DNA from: an uncultured Pelagibacteraceae bacterium
GTDB taxonomy: Bacteria; Pseudomonadota; Alphaproteobacteria; Pelagibacterales; Pelagibacteraceae
Assembly (NCBI GenBank): GCA_902521005.1
Contig: CABYPZ010000008.1
Span: 1-43,016, forward strand
Direction: 5' to 3'
Length of the DNA stretch: 43,016 nucleotides
In this document: piece by piece, positions 27,334 through 35,933 of the stretch
Layout of the letters: every line of letters begins with the position of its first letter
How positions within the stretch are numbered: the first letter of the stretch is position 1
The notes under the pieces: model-generated
Told to the model about the DNA's origin: nothing
The model's input: only the letters and a program-made list of their open reading frames with translations
The model's database searches: none
Position numbers and translations under genes: made by a program

Positions 27334-27836
27334 GCAATATAGTTCAAAGAAATTATTTAGAAATAAAATCCATTGATAGTTTATTAGAAGTAAGTAAACC
27401 AAATTTAAATTTAAATATTTTATTAATTGATAAACCTGATCATCAATTAAATAAGTTTTTCTATAAAGAAATTGGAAAAAAACACCATTGGATAGACAGA
27501 TTGTCTTGGAGTGAAAAGCAATGGGTAGACTATTTAAATAATCAGTACGTAAAAACATATATACTTAAAGAAAATCATAATCTCATTGGCTATTTTGAAC
27601 AAATATTTTATGAGGCAGAAAAGGACAGTGAAATTGCTTATTTTGGTGTACTAGAAGAATATATCGGTCAAAGATATGGAGGTTACTTATTGTCAGAAGC
27701 AATCAAGATATCATTTGAAAAAGGTTCTAAAAGAGTTTGGGTTCACACATGTTCATTAGACCATAAACATGCTTTACAAAACTATAAGGCTCGAGGAATG
27801 AAAGTGTTTAAATCTGAAAATTTAAATATTAGTTAA
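27330..27836 (+). CDS. GNAT-family N-acetyltransferase
   Basis: Probable acetyl-CoA-dependent transferase; the substrate is unknown. It has 168 residues. The acetyl-CoA binding region shows as YFGVLEEYIGQRYGG (a degenerate Q/RxxGxG/A loop) followed by LLSEAIKISFEKGSKRVWVHTC and the C-terminal HALQNYKARGMKVFKSE, the last strand-helix pair of the GNAT fold. The N-terminal 90 residues are less conserved. It is the end of the hisE-to-GNAT unit and overlaps lolA tail to tail by 4 bases in a shared TTAATTAA. Confidence 0.8.
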   Translation: MSNIVQRNYLEIKSIDSLLEVSKPNLNLNILLIDKPDHQLNKFFYKEIGKKHHWIDRLSWSEKQWVDYLNNQYVKTYILKENHNLIGYFEQIFYEAEKDSEIAYFGVLEEYIGQRYGGYLLSEAIKISFEKGSKRVWVHTCSLDHKHALQNYKARGMKVFKSENLNIS

Positions 27837-28390
27837 TTAATAGTAGGAAGTATAAATTTATTTTTATCTATTTTTTTATTTTTTTGTAAATTGAAAATAT
27901 AGGTAACTGCTAAGTTTTGATATAAATCTTCAGTTTGCCAACCTAATATGTTAAAAGAATTTTTGTCAAAAAATATATTTATACTATTATTATTTTCATC
28001 AAAAGAAATCATGTAAAATTTATCTTGGACTTTGCTTATTTCAGTTTCTAAAATTTTTTTAATTATACTTTCTTTATCTAAAATAAAAACTAATGGTGTT
28101 TTATCGAGTGGATATATATAATACTGGTTATTATTTTTATTAGTGATTACAAGTGACTTTCCATTAGAAACCAAAATTTTATTTTTTACATTGTCATATT
28201 CGCAAAATATTTTTTTTGGATATTGAATTATACAAATACCTTTTTCAGATCTTTCGTTTATAGTTTGTTCAAAACTAAAACTTATATTTTCAATACTTTT
28301 TAAATTTGAGATAATATTATCTTTAGCCGATGCAAAACAATAAGATGAATAAATAGTAAAAAAAAAAGAGAATAAATAAATTTTTATCAT
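27833..28390 (-). CDS. lolA: Outer-membrane lipoprotein carrier protein LolA-like
   Basis: Periplasmic carrier taking lipoproteins from LolCDE to the outer membrane. It has 185 residues. The N-terminal signal peptide (about residues 1-21) ends near SYCFASA. Then comes the LolA-type curved sheet: NLKSIENISFSFEQTINER, a KGICIIQYPKKIFCEYD strand, and the DKTPLVFILD segment. Sequence conservation is low, but length, signal peptide and placement next to ftsK (the usual alphaproteobacterial neighbour) agree. The start overlaps ftsK's stop by 4 bases. Confidence 0.8.
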   Translation of the reverse strand: MIKIYLFSFFFTIYSSYCFASAKDNIISNLKSIENISFSFEQTINERSEKGICIIQYPKKIFCEYDNVKNKILVSNGKSLVITNKNNNQYYIYPLDKTPLVFILDKESIIKKILETEISKVQDKFYMISFDENNNSINIFFDKNSFNILGWQTEDLYQNLAVTYIFNLQKNKKIDKNKFILPTIN

Positions 28391-30483
28391 TTTAATAGCT
28401 CTCTCTTACCAACATGATTAGCTTTACTTACTTCTCCATTTGCTTCCATCATGTCTATTATTCTTGCTGCTCTATTATATCCAATTTGTAATTTTCTTTG
28501 CAAAAAAGAAGTTGATGCTTTACCTTCAGATTTTACAATCTCTAAAGCAGCATTATAAAGCTCATCTTTACTATCATTATCTTTATCATTTAGCTTTTCA
28601 TCTTTTTCATCTACAAAATTTAATATCTCATCTACATATTCTGGTTCTGCTTGTGATCTAATAAAATTATTAACTTTTTCTATTTCACCTTCAGATACAA
28701 ATGGTCCATGAATTCTAATCATTTTATTTGCGGAAGTCATATAAAGCATATCACCTTTACCTAATAATTGTTCAGCTCCCTGTTCTCCTAATATTGTTCT
28801 GCTATCTATTTTTGAACTAACTTGAAAAGATACTCTTGTAGGAAAATTTGCCTTAATTGTTCCTGTTATAACATCTACACTAGGTCTTTGAGTTGCCATT
28901 ATTATATGAATACCAGCAGCTCTTGCCATTTGAGATAATTTTTGGATGTAGTTTTCTATTTCTTTGCCGGCTACTAACATCAAGTCTGACATTTCATCAA
29001 CAATTACAACTATATAAGGCATCGAAATTTTGTTTTTTGAGTTATAACCATCTATATTTTTTACTCCTACTCTAGTCATCAGTTTGTATCTATTTTCCAT
29101 CTCTTTTACTACCCAACCAAGAACTGATGCAGCTTTTTTAGCTTCAGTTATGACTGGGCAAAGCAAATGAGGAATTCCTTCGTAAGCAGATAATTCTAAC
29201 ATTTTTGGATCTATTAAAATAAATTTACATTTATCAGGACCGTGTTTGTAAAGAAGTGATAGTATAATTGTATTAATACAAACTGATTTTCCTGAACCAG
29301 TAGTACCTGCTATAAGTAAGTGAGGCATTGATGTAAGGTCACCCACAACTGCTAATCCCGAAATATTTTTTCCCAGAGCTATCGGTAATTTAGCTTGTTT
29401 ACCAGAAAAACTGTTACTTGATACAATCTCACTTAGATAAACATTTTCCCTATAGGTATTTGGTAGTTCTATTCCAATTGTATTACTTCCAGGAATTGTA
29501 GAAATTCTGGCTGACTCAGAACTTGTATTTCTAGCTATATCTTCAGACAAGTTAATTATTTTAGAAACTTTAACACCAGCAGCTGGTTCAAATTCATTTA
29601 AAGTTACCACTGGCCCTCTACTAATTTTTTTTATTTTACCTTCTACACCAAAATCTAATAGTATTTTTTCTAAAGTACTTTCATCAATCTTATATTCAGA
29701 TGTACTTTTCTCCCTTTCTTTTTTTGTGGGTAATTTTAAGAAATCAATTGAAGGTAATTTGTATTTTAACCTTGTTTTTTGATTGTTATCTTGTACCCGA
29801 TTAAATGGTAAATCAACTTGCACTAAATTTTCATCCTTACTTTCATCTATTTCTTTGTTTTGGAATTTTAAATCTTCATTTTTACTTGCCTCTTTTTTAT
29901 TTATTATAACAATTCCAAAAATTTTTTTTATAAAACTTAAAAAATGAAATAAATTAAAGTTTATGCTAATTAAAAAAAATAAAATAGTAATCAAAATTAA
30001 AAAATAAAATGATATAGTTTTATTTATATTTACTATTGAACTTAAAAAAGTATCTTGAAGTAAATTTCCTATGAAACCTCCATTTCCATTAAAAGTTAAC
30101 CAAAATGAATCTGGATAAAAAATTGAAAAGAAAAAACTTCCACTTATTAAGTATATTAAAGAAAAAAATAAATTTTCAATTATTAATAATATTTTTTTAT
30201 ATCTAATTACATTTATTCCTGTAAAAAAAATTGTTAAGCATAATAAAATAGAAATAAGACCTAAGGACTGAAACAATAAATCCGAAGCAAAGCTTCCTTG
30301 AAAGCCTAAAACATTTTTTATTTCAATATTTTCAGAATATATAAAATTAGGATCCTCTGGAGAATAACTTAATAATGATATTGCAATTAATACTGAAATA
30401 ATGCTTAAAGTTAATCCTATCAGCTCTTTCAATCTATCCGTGATAAAATTAACTGTTTTATTTGCAAAATTTCTTAAATCCAT
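28387..30483 (-). CDS. ftsK: DNA translocase FtsK
   Basis: Septum-anchored DNA pump aligning chromosome dimers at division. It has 698 residues, short for the family, because the linker between membrane and motor domains (about 195-260) is small. There are four N-terminal membrane helices (about 20-40, 66-92, 97-122, 157-183). The motor has Walker A GTTGSGKS (393-400) and Walker B VVIVDEMSDLM (about 487-497). The C-terminal gamma winged-helix is present (FLQRKLQIGYNRAARIIDMME). It diverges from ubiH. Confidence 0.96.
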   Translation of the reverse strand: MDLRNFANKTVNFITDRLKELIGLTLSIISVLIAISLLSYSPEDPNFIYSENIEIKNVLGFQGSFASDLLFQSLGLISILLCLTIFFTGINVIRYKKILLIIENLFFSLIYLISGSFFFSIFYPDSFWLTFNGNGGFIGNLLQDTFLSSIVNINKTISFYFLILITILFFLISINFNLFHFLSFIKKIFGIVIINKKEASKNEDLKFQNKEIDESKDENLVQVDLPFNRVQDNNQKTRLKYKLPSIDFLKLPTKKEREKSTSEYKIDESTLEKILLDFGVEGKIKKISRGPVVTLNEFEPAAGVKVSKIINLSEDIARNTSSESARISTIPGSNTIGIELPNTYRENVYLSEIVSSNSFSGKQAKLPIALGKNISGLAVVGDLTSMPHLLIAGTTGSGKSVCINTIILSLLYKHGPDKCKFILIDPKMLELSAYEGIPHLLCPVITEAKKAASVLGWVVKEMENRYKLMTRVGVKNIDGYNSKNKISMPYIVVIVDEMSDLMLVAGKEIENYIQKLSQMARAAGIHIIMATQRPSVDVITGTIKANFPTRVSFQVSSKIDSRTILGEQGAEQLLGKGDMLYMTSANKMIRIHGPFVSEGEIEKVNNFIRSQAEPEYVDEILNFVDEKDEKLNDKDNDSKDELYNAALEIVKSEGKASTSFLQRKLQIGYNRAARIIDMMEANGEVSKANHVGKRELLK

Positions 30484-30546
30484 TTTATAAAAGTATTAAT
30501 TGATACTTTGTACCATTTTATATTTATTGTTAAAATATATTTAAAT

Positions 30547-31638
30547 ATGAATATTGCACTAATTGGAAATAGCTTGGCAAACTTAGTTTTATCAAAATTT
30601 TTAATAAAAAAAGGGATCAAAGTTTGTTTATATCATTCTAAAAATAATTTTAAAATTTCACCAACAAGGACAATTGCAATAAGTAAAAGTAACGTTAACT
30701 TTTTGCAAGATATTGGATTAGACATATCAAAATTTAGTTGGCCTATTAAAAATATTAAAATTTTTAATGAAAAAAATAAATCAAAAGAATTGTTTAACTT
30801 TAAAAATAAAGATAAATATTTGTTTTTATTGATTAGAAACAAATCTTTCTTTTCTTTTTTAGAAAAAAACCTCAAAAAAAACAAAAATTTTTCTACGAAA
30901 ACTATAAGTAAAAGTTTTAAATATAAAAGATTGATCAATGATCAGTATGATTTAATAATTAATAGTGACTCTAAAAATATCTTATCGAAAGCATATTTTT
31001 CCAAAAGAATAAAAAAAAATTATAATAGTAAAGCTATTACAACCATAATTAATCATCAGGTTAATAAAAATGATTGTGCTTATCAGGTATTTACAAAATT
31101 TGGACCACTTGCTTTTCTACCATACTCGAAAAATAAAACTTCTGTTGTTTTTTCATTTAATAATTCCAGTAAAGAAATTTCAGATCATCAAATAAAAGAT
31201 ATAATATCGAAATATAATAAATTTTATAAACTAAAATCATTTTCAATATTTGAAAAATTTAATTTAGATTTATCATTATCAAAAAATTATTATTATAAAA
31301 ATATATTAGGTTTTTCCGATAATTTGCATAAAATTCATCCTTTAGCTGGCCAAGGTTTTAATATGACATTGAGAGATATAAAAATTTTTGGCGATATAGT
31401 TGAAAAAAAATTAGAACTTGGATTACCTTTAGACAACAGTGTTCTTAAAGATTTTTGTAAAGAAACAAAACACTTGAACCAAATATTTTCTACAGGAATA
31501 GATTTAATTTATGAATTTTTTAAATTAGAAAATAAAATAGATAATATTTATACAGATAAAATTATAAAGTATTTTAGTAATAACAAATTTTTTAATACTC
31601 AGATACCCAAGTTTGCTGATAAAGGATTATTTTTTTAG
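30547..31638 (+). CDS. UbiH/Coq6-family FAD monooxygenase (ubiquinone synthesis), divergent
   Basis: Probable aromatic-ring hydroxylase of ubiquinone synthesis. It has 363 residues from the ATG at 30547; an upstream ATG at 30508 would add 13 residues ahead of the Rossmann strand and is less likely. Near residues 263-276 is HPLAGQGFNMTLRD, the hallmark of UbiH/UbiF/VisC enzymes, preceded by the GFSDNLHKI segment matching GDAAH. The N-terminal dinucleotide loop is degenerate: LIGNSLAN instead of GxGxxG. The location beside ftsK-lolA is common in alphaproteobacteria. Which ring position it hydroxylates cannot be told. Confidence 0.82.
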   Translation: MNIALIGNSLANLVLSKFLIKKGIKVCLYHSKNNFKISPTRTIAISKSNVNFLQDIGLDISKFSWPIKNIKIFNEKNKSKELFNFKNKDKYLFLLIRNKSFFSFLEKNLKKNKNFSTKTISKSFKYKRLINDQYDLIINSDSKNILSKAYFSKRIKKNYNSKAITTIINHQVNKNDCAYQVFTKFGPLAFLPYSKNKTSVVFSFNNSSKEISDHQIKDIISKYNKFYKLKSFSIFEKFNLDLSLSKNYYYKNILGFSDNLHKIHPLAGQGFNMTLRDIKIFGDIVEKKLELGLPLDNSVLKDFCKETKHLNQIFSTGIDLIYEFFKLENKIDNIYTDKIIKYFSNNKFFNTQIPKFADKGLFF

Positions 31639-32280
31639 TTATTGAACAGTCTTATTGTTAAAGTTATCTAAAACGTAAGTATTCAAAATTTCCTCGAGTT
31701 TTTTTCGTCTTTCGCCAATATTTTTTGCTTCAAGAAGAATTTGTTTTTCTTCTAGAGAAAAAGGTGAAGCCATAGCCAAAGCATTAAGTGTTTCATTTAA
31801 GTCTTCTTTTTCTAATTCTTTCCAATTTATTATATATCCTTCTTTGTCAAATAAAGATTTTAGATTTTGAAATATTAACCTTAGATCTGAAAAATTTACT
31901 TTCTCTTTAGATCTATTAAAATCTTCAGTAAAATCTGAAAAATCTACTTTGCATTTCCTATACAAATCATCAGATTTTATTTCGTCTAAAATTTTAAACC
32001 TACTAATACCAGAAAGTGCTATTACATACCTACCGTCTTCAGTCTCATTAAAACTAGTTATTTTTCCTGCGCATCCAATTTGATATAAAGTCGGTTTTTC
32101 TTTATTTTTTTCCTTAGGCTGAATCATTCCAATAATTCTATTACCACTCATTGAGTCGTTTATCATTTCTAGGTACCTTTTCTCAAATATATTGAGTGGA
32201 ACAGTTGTTTTGGGAAAAAAAATAAAATTACTTAAAGGAAATACTGGTATTATATCAGGTAAATTAATTGTTTTATTCAT
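31639..32280 (-). CDS. Stand-alone Lon protease N-terminal (substrate-binding) domain protein
   Basis: It has 213 residues consisting only of the Lon N-terminal PUA-like domain plus a helical tail; no AAA+ or peptidase part is present and there is no room for one. IIPVFPLSNFIFFPKTTVPLNIFEKRYLEM is the family opening, followed by GNRIIGMIQP, YQIGCAGKIT and GRYVIALSGISRFKI. Such short forms are common in alphaproteobacteria and their biochemical role is not firmly known. It abuts ubiH exactly, stop codon to stop codon. Confidence 0.88.
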   Translation of the reverse strand: MNKTINLPDIIPVFPLSNFIFFPKTTVPLNIFEKRYLEMINDSMSGNRIIGMIQPKEKNKEKPTLYQIGCAGKITSFNETEDGRYVIALSGISRFKILDEIKSDDLYRKCKVDFSDFTEDFNRSKEKVNFSDLRLIFQNLKSLFDKEGYIINWKELEKEDLNETLNALAMASPFSLEEKQILLEAKNIGERRKKLEEILNTYVLDNFNNKTVQ

Positions 32281-32333
32281 ACATTATAAATATAACAAAT
32301 TTATTTTATGAAATATAAAAAAATTGTCGCTAA

Positions 32334-33908
32334 ATGAAGTTAAAAATAGGAAATATTGAGCAAGAATTAAAGTTTATGAATAAACTTTATATGGAAAATA
32401 GATTTTCAGAGATAGTAATAAGAGGACAAATACTTAATAAAAAATTTCCTAATATAGTGCCATTCTATAATATCTTGGGTTTATCATATGTAAAAATAGG
32501 AAAAGATTTGTTAGCGGCTAAGATCTTTGAAAATGGATTGTTCCATAATCAAAATGAATTAAGTCTTTTGACAAATTTAGCTGATACCTACAGAAATTTA
32601 AACAGACTTAAAGACTCTGAAGAATTGCTAAAAAGAGCGATACACATCAACGAAAAAGATTTATATACGCTAATTAGTTATGGTAGATTAAGGATATCTC
32701 AAGGAAAAGCAGAAGAAGCAATAGATTATTTTAAAAGGGTTTATGATATTGATAAAAATTTTAACGATGTAATTTTACGAATTGCAAATGCATATCTTTC
32801 AATAAGAAATTTCAAAGAGGCAAAAAAATATTTTGAAATGGCAGTTTATGAAACTCCATTAAAAATAGGAGCAGACTATTCTTATAGTCAGATGGTAGAC
32901 TACTCACAAGATGATAAACATCAAAAACATATGTTAGAAAAACTTAAAAATAAAGAAATAGAGAAAATTACTAAAGGACCATTATATTTTGCAATAGCCA
33001 AATCATTCAATGATCAAAAAAAATATGATGAGGCTTTTAAATATTTTAAACTTGGCAATGAGGATATGAACAGCAGAGTTAAAGATAAAATTCTTAAAAG
33101 AGAAAAACATGATCTTGAAAAATTAAAGTATATATTTGAAAATTTTGATTTTACAAAAAATATAAACATACAAAATATTTATAGTAAAAAACTAATATTC
33201 ATTCTTGGCTTGCCTAGAACTGGCACTACCTTAATACATCAAATTATTTCTTCTCATCCTAAAGTTCGGGGTGTAGGCGAGTCAAATGTATTGCATGCTT
33301 ATTTTTTACCAAATATTAAAAAAGAGAATTTTATCAATAATATATTTCAAGGCAATGAATTAAATGAGAAATTTATTTCTGAGTTATCATTAAGTTTAGG
33401 AAAAAATTATGAATATTTTTCAAAAGATAAAATTATTTTAGATAAATCACCTTTTAATTTTTTTTGGATAGGTTTTATAAAAATAATTTTTCCAAATGCC
33501 AAAATTATTCATATGAATAGAGACATTAAAGATACTGCAGTATCCATATATAATAATCTATTTGGTGGTATAAAAATGGATTGGACATATAGTCAAAAAA
33601 ATATAGTAAAATATGTTCAAATTTATAAAGAAATTATGACTTTTTGGAAAGAAAAAATTCCAAATTATATTTATGATTTAAACTATGAAGATTTAGTAAA
33701 TGATCAAGAGAATATATCTAAGCAAATATTAAAATTTTGTGGTTTAGAATGGGATGATAAGTGTTTAAATTTTTATGAAACAGCTGTACCAGTACATACT
33801 GTTAGTTTGCACCAAAGCAGACAACCAATTTATAAAAAATCAATTAATTCAAACATTAATTATAGCAAATATAAAGATTTCTTCGACAAATTAGAAAAAT
33901 TAAAATAA
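32334..33908 (+). CDS. TPR-repeat sulfotransferase (second copy)
   Basis: A 524-residue paralogue of the gene at 7325-8869 with the same layout. An N-terminal TPR array (about residues 10-250, for example NILGLSYVKIGKDLLAAKIF) leads into a sulfotransferase domain with P-loop GLPRTGTT at 292-299, NRDIKDTAVS (395-404) as the 3'-phosphate segment, and the C-terminal SLHQSRQPIYKKS signature. No signal peptide is seen, so it probably acts in the cytoplasm. It is followed after 64 bases by tRNA-Gly. The acceptor is unknown. Confidence 0.87.
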   Translation: MKLKIGNIEQELKFMNKLYMENRFSEIVIRGQILNKKFPNIVPFYNILGLSYVKIGKDLLAAKIFENGLFHNQNELSLLTNLADTYRNLNRLKDSEELLKRAIHINEKDLYTLISYGRLRISQGKAEEAIDYFKRVYDIDKNFNDVILRIANAYLSIRNFKEAKKYFEMAVYETPLKIGADYSYSQMVDYSQDDKHQKHMLEKLKNKEIEKITKGPLYFAIAKSFNDQKKYDEAFKYFKLGNEDMNSRVKDKILKREKHDLEKLKYIFENFDFTKNINIQNIYSKKLIFILGLPRTGTTLIHQIISSHPKVRGVGESNVLHAYFLPNIKKENFINNIFQGNELNEKFISELSLSLGKNYEYFSKDKIILDKSPFNFFWIGFIKIIFPNAKIIHMNRDIKDTAVSIYNNLFGGIKMDWTYSQKNIVKYVQIYKEIMTFWKEKIPNYIYDLNYEDLVNDQENISKQILKFCGLEWDDKCLNFYETAVPVHTVSLHQSRQPIYKKSINSNINYSKYKDFFDKLEKLK

Positions 33909-33931
33909 TTTTGAATTGTTATTTTTGTAAC

Positions 33932-33959
33932 TTGCCTAATAAGATTCTTTACCTATAAT
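33932..33959 (+). promoter_or_regulatory. Sigma-70-type promoter of tRNA-Gly
   Basis: TTGCCT at 33932-33937 (-35, 4 of 6 matches) and a perfect TATAAT at 33954-33959 (-10) are spaced by 16 bases. The predicted start at about 33966 is 7 bases before the tRNA 5' end at 33973. This is one of the clearest promoters in the window and would also drive the downstream dehydratase gene. Confidence 0.72.
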
Positions 33960-33972
33960 ACTTTTTATAAAA

Positions 33973-34047
33973 GCGGGCATAGCTCAGTGGTAGAGCGTCT
34001 CGTTGCCAACGAGAAGGTCGAGGGTTCGACCCCCTTTGCCCGCTCCA
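33973..34047 (+). tRNA. tRNA-Gly (anticodon GCC)
   Basis: 75 bases including an encoded CCA. The acceptor stem GCGGGCA pairs with TGCCCGC (34037-34043), with discriminator T44 and CCA at 34045-34047. The D-arm GCTCAGTGGTAGAGC is canonical. The anticodon stem TCTCG/CGAGA encloses the loop TTGCCAA, giving anticodon GCC. The T-arm GAGGG-TTCGACC-CCCTT is intact. The final A of CCA is also the first base of the Shine-Dalgarno sequence of the next gene. Confidence 0.98.
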
Positions 34048-34051
34048 GGAG
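34047..34051 (+). promoter_or_regulatory. Ribosome binding site overlapping the tRNA 3' end
   Basis: AGGAG, 5 bases before the ATG at 34057. Its first base is the last A of the tRNA CCA, so processing of the tRNA would leave the mRNA starting GGAGAAATT. It fixes the dehydratase start at 34057 rather than the in-frame upstream codon inside the tRNA. Confidence 0.75.
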
Positions 34052-34056
34052 AAATT

Positions 34057-34395
34057 ATGACTGATTTAGCGGATAAAAAATGTATTCCTTGTGAAGGAGG
34101 TATTCCTGCATTTGATATAAAGGAAATACATAAATATTTAAAAAAAGTAGATGGATGGGATGTTAAAGAGGATGAGACGAAAAATTATTACTTAAGCAAA
34201 GAGTTTAAGTTTCAAAATTTTTTAGAAAGCCAAAACTTCGTTAACAAAGTAGGAGAGATTGCTGAAAATGAGGGTCATCATCCAGATATTGCATTTGGTT
34301 GGGGTTATGCAAAAGTTAAAATTTTTACTCATGCCATAAAAGGTTTACATGAAAGTGATTTTGTTCTTGCTGCTAAAGTGGATAAAATCTCTTAG
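34057..34395 (+). CDS. phhB: Pterin-4a-carbinolamine dehydratase
   Basis: Dehydrates 4a-hydroxytetrahydrobiopterin, recycling the pterin cofactor of aromatic amino acid hydroxylases; no hydroxylase gene is visible here. It has 112 residues. The active-site motif EGHHPDIAFGWGYAKVKI with downstream THAIKGLHESD matches the family pattern (His-His-Pro, Trp, His, Asp). It apparently shares the tRNA-Gly transcript. It is convergent with purH, overlapping by 4 bases. Confidence 0.92.
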   Translation: MTDLADKKCIPCEGGIPAFDIKEIHKYLKKVDGWDVKEDETKNYYLSKEFKFQNFLESQNFVNKVGEIAENEGHHPDIAFGWGYAKVKIFTHAIKGLHESDFVLAAKVDKIS

Positions 34396-35933
34396 TGTCT
34401 AAAATGTCTGGTTTTTGAAAAAACAAGTATTATATCCATTTGATTTGCAAATTTTATAATTTCTTTATCTCTAATTGAACCAAAAGGTTGTACAATAGCT
34501 TTTACTCCTGCTTGAACTAAAGTCTCAATTCCATCCACAAAAGGGAAAAAAGCATCAGAAGCTGCAATTATATCTTCATTATTATTTTTTTTATAAAATT
34601 TTTGCATTTTATTTATCGCAATATTACAACTATCAAGTCTACTTGGTTGACCAGAACCTATACCTATTGTGGAGTCTCCATTAGATATAATAATTCCATT
34701 AGACTTAACAAATCTACATATATTTAATGTTGAAATCAAATTTTTCATCATTTTTGCACTTGGTTTTTTTTTAGAAACTACTTTAAAATTTTTTGATGTA
34801 AATTTTATATTATCATTATTTTGAACCAAAAAATTATCAAAATTAAACATTATATTTTCAAAATTATTTTTTTTCATTCTACTGCAATCAATTATCCTAA
34901 GGTTTTTCTTATTTTTTAAAATTTTCAATGCATTTTTTTCAATACCAATTCCTATAATTACTTCATAAAAATTTTTAGACATTTCTTTTGCTATAGATGT
35001 ATTAATTTTAAAATTACAAGAAACTACACCACCAAAAGCGCTAATAGGGTCACTCGCGAGTGCTGAGATATAACTCTTTTTATGATTATTATTAGTTGAA
35101 ACTCCACAGGGGTTTGAATGTTTAACAATAACTGTACCAATATTTTTTGGTAACGATCTAGAAATTGATAAAGAAGCAAATATATCTCCGTAATTATTAA
35201 AACTTAATTCTTTTCCATTCAGTTGATCTAATCCAATATCATTATATTTAGAATATAAACTAGCTTTTTGATGCGGGTTTTCTCCATATCTTAATTCTTT
35301 TATTAATTTTCCATGTAGAACCCTTTTTTCTTTAAATTTTTTCTTTGAATTAAAATTAAAATAACTTGATATAACAGAGTCATAGAATGCAGTTTCAGTA
35401 AAAGCAATTTCTGACATTTCCTGTCTAAAATTTAAACTTGTGCGACCATTATTAATCTCAAGTTCATCTATTAAGTTGCTATAAAATTTGACACTTGTTA
35501 TTACCGTAACATCATTATAATTTTTTGCAGCTGCTCTGACCATTGTTGGTCCACCTATATCAATATTTTCAATAATTTTTTTATGATTACTTGACTTCTC
35601 TACAACATTTTCAAATGGATAAAAGTTTACAATGACTAAATCAATTTCAGAAAAATTGTTATTTTTTAATTCTTTAATATGTTTTTTGTTGTTTCTTTTA
35701 CTTAATATGCCAGCATGAATTTTTGGGTGAAGTGTCTTAACTCTCCCACTTAAAATTTCTGGAGAGTTAGTATATTTTGATATCTCTGTACATTTATATC
35801 CCAGTTTTTTTATTTCTTTGAAGGTTCCACCGGAGCTTATAATATCAATTTTGAATTTAGTTAGTTTTTTTAATAAAAGACCAAGATCTTTTTTATCAGA
35901 AACAGAGATAAGAGCTTTTTTAATTTTTTTCAT
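34392..35933 (-). CDS. purH: Bifunctional AICAR transformylase / IMP cyclohydrolase
   Basis: Last two steps of IMP synthesis. It has 513 residues from the ATG at 35933, whose A is the last base of the upstream stop (TAATG); an ATG 21 bases further up would overlap the heparinase gene and add seven residues not found in the family. The N-terminal IMP cyclohydrolase/MGS-like domain reads KKALISVSDKKDLG and STGGT-like SSGGTFKEIKKLG with SGRVKTLHPKIHAGIL. The transformylase domain carries LRYGENPHQKASLY, VKHSNPCGVS and the C-terminal ASDAFFPFVDGIETL. It also recycles AICAR released by HisF. Confidence 0.96.
   Translation of the reverse strand: MKKIKKALISVSDKKDLGLLLKKLTKFKIDIISSGGTFKEIKKLGYKCTEISKYTNSPEILSGRVKTLHPKIHAGILSKRNNKKHIKELKNNNFSEIDLVIVNFYPFENVVEKSSNHKKIIENIDIGGPTMVRAAAKNYNDVTVITSVKFYSNLIDELEINNGRTSLNFRQEMSEIAFTETAFYDSVISSYFNFNSKKKFKEKRVLHGKLIKELRYGENPHQKASLYSKYNDIGLDQLNGKELSFNNYGDIFASLSISRSLPKNIGTVIVKHSNPCGVSTNNNHKKSYISALASDPISAFGGVVSCNFKINTSIAKEMSKNFYEVIIGIGIEKNALKILKNKKNLRIIDCSRMKKNNFENIMFNFDNFLVQNNDNIKFTSKNFKVVSKKKPSAKMMKNLISTLNICRFVKSNGIIISNGDSTIGIGSGQPSRLDSCNIAINKMQKFYKKNNNEDIIAASDAFFPFVDGIETLVQAGVKAIVQPFGSIRDKEIIKFANQMDIILVFSKTRHFRH

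Noticed and set aside
27134-27558. Two antisense open frames opposite the HIT and GNAT genes
   Set aside because: They have Leu/Phe/Tyr-rich composition typical of reversed AT-rich coding DNA, have no motifs, and the plus-strand genes carry clear family signatures.
34003-34056. Upstream extension of the dehydratase frame starting inside tRNA-Gly
   Set aside because: The extra 18 residues translate tRNA sequence; the ATG at 34057 has a well-placed AGGAG and gives the family length.
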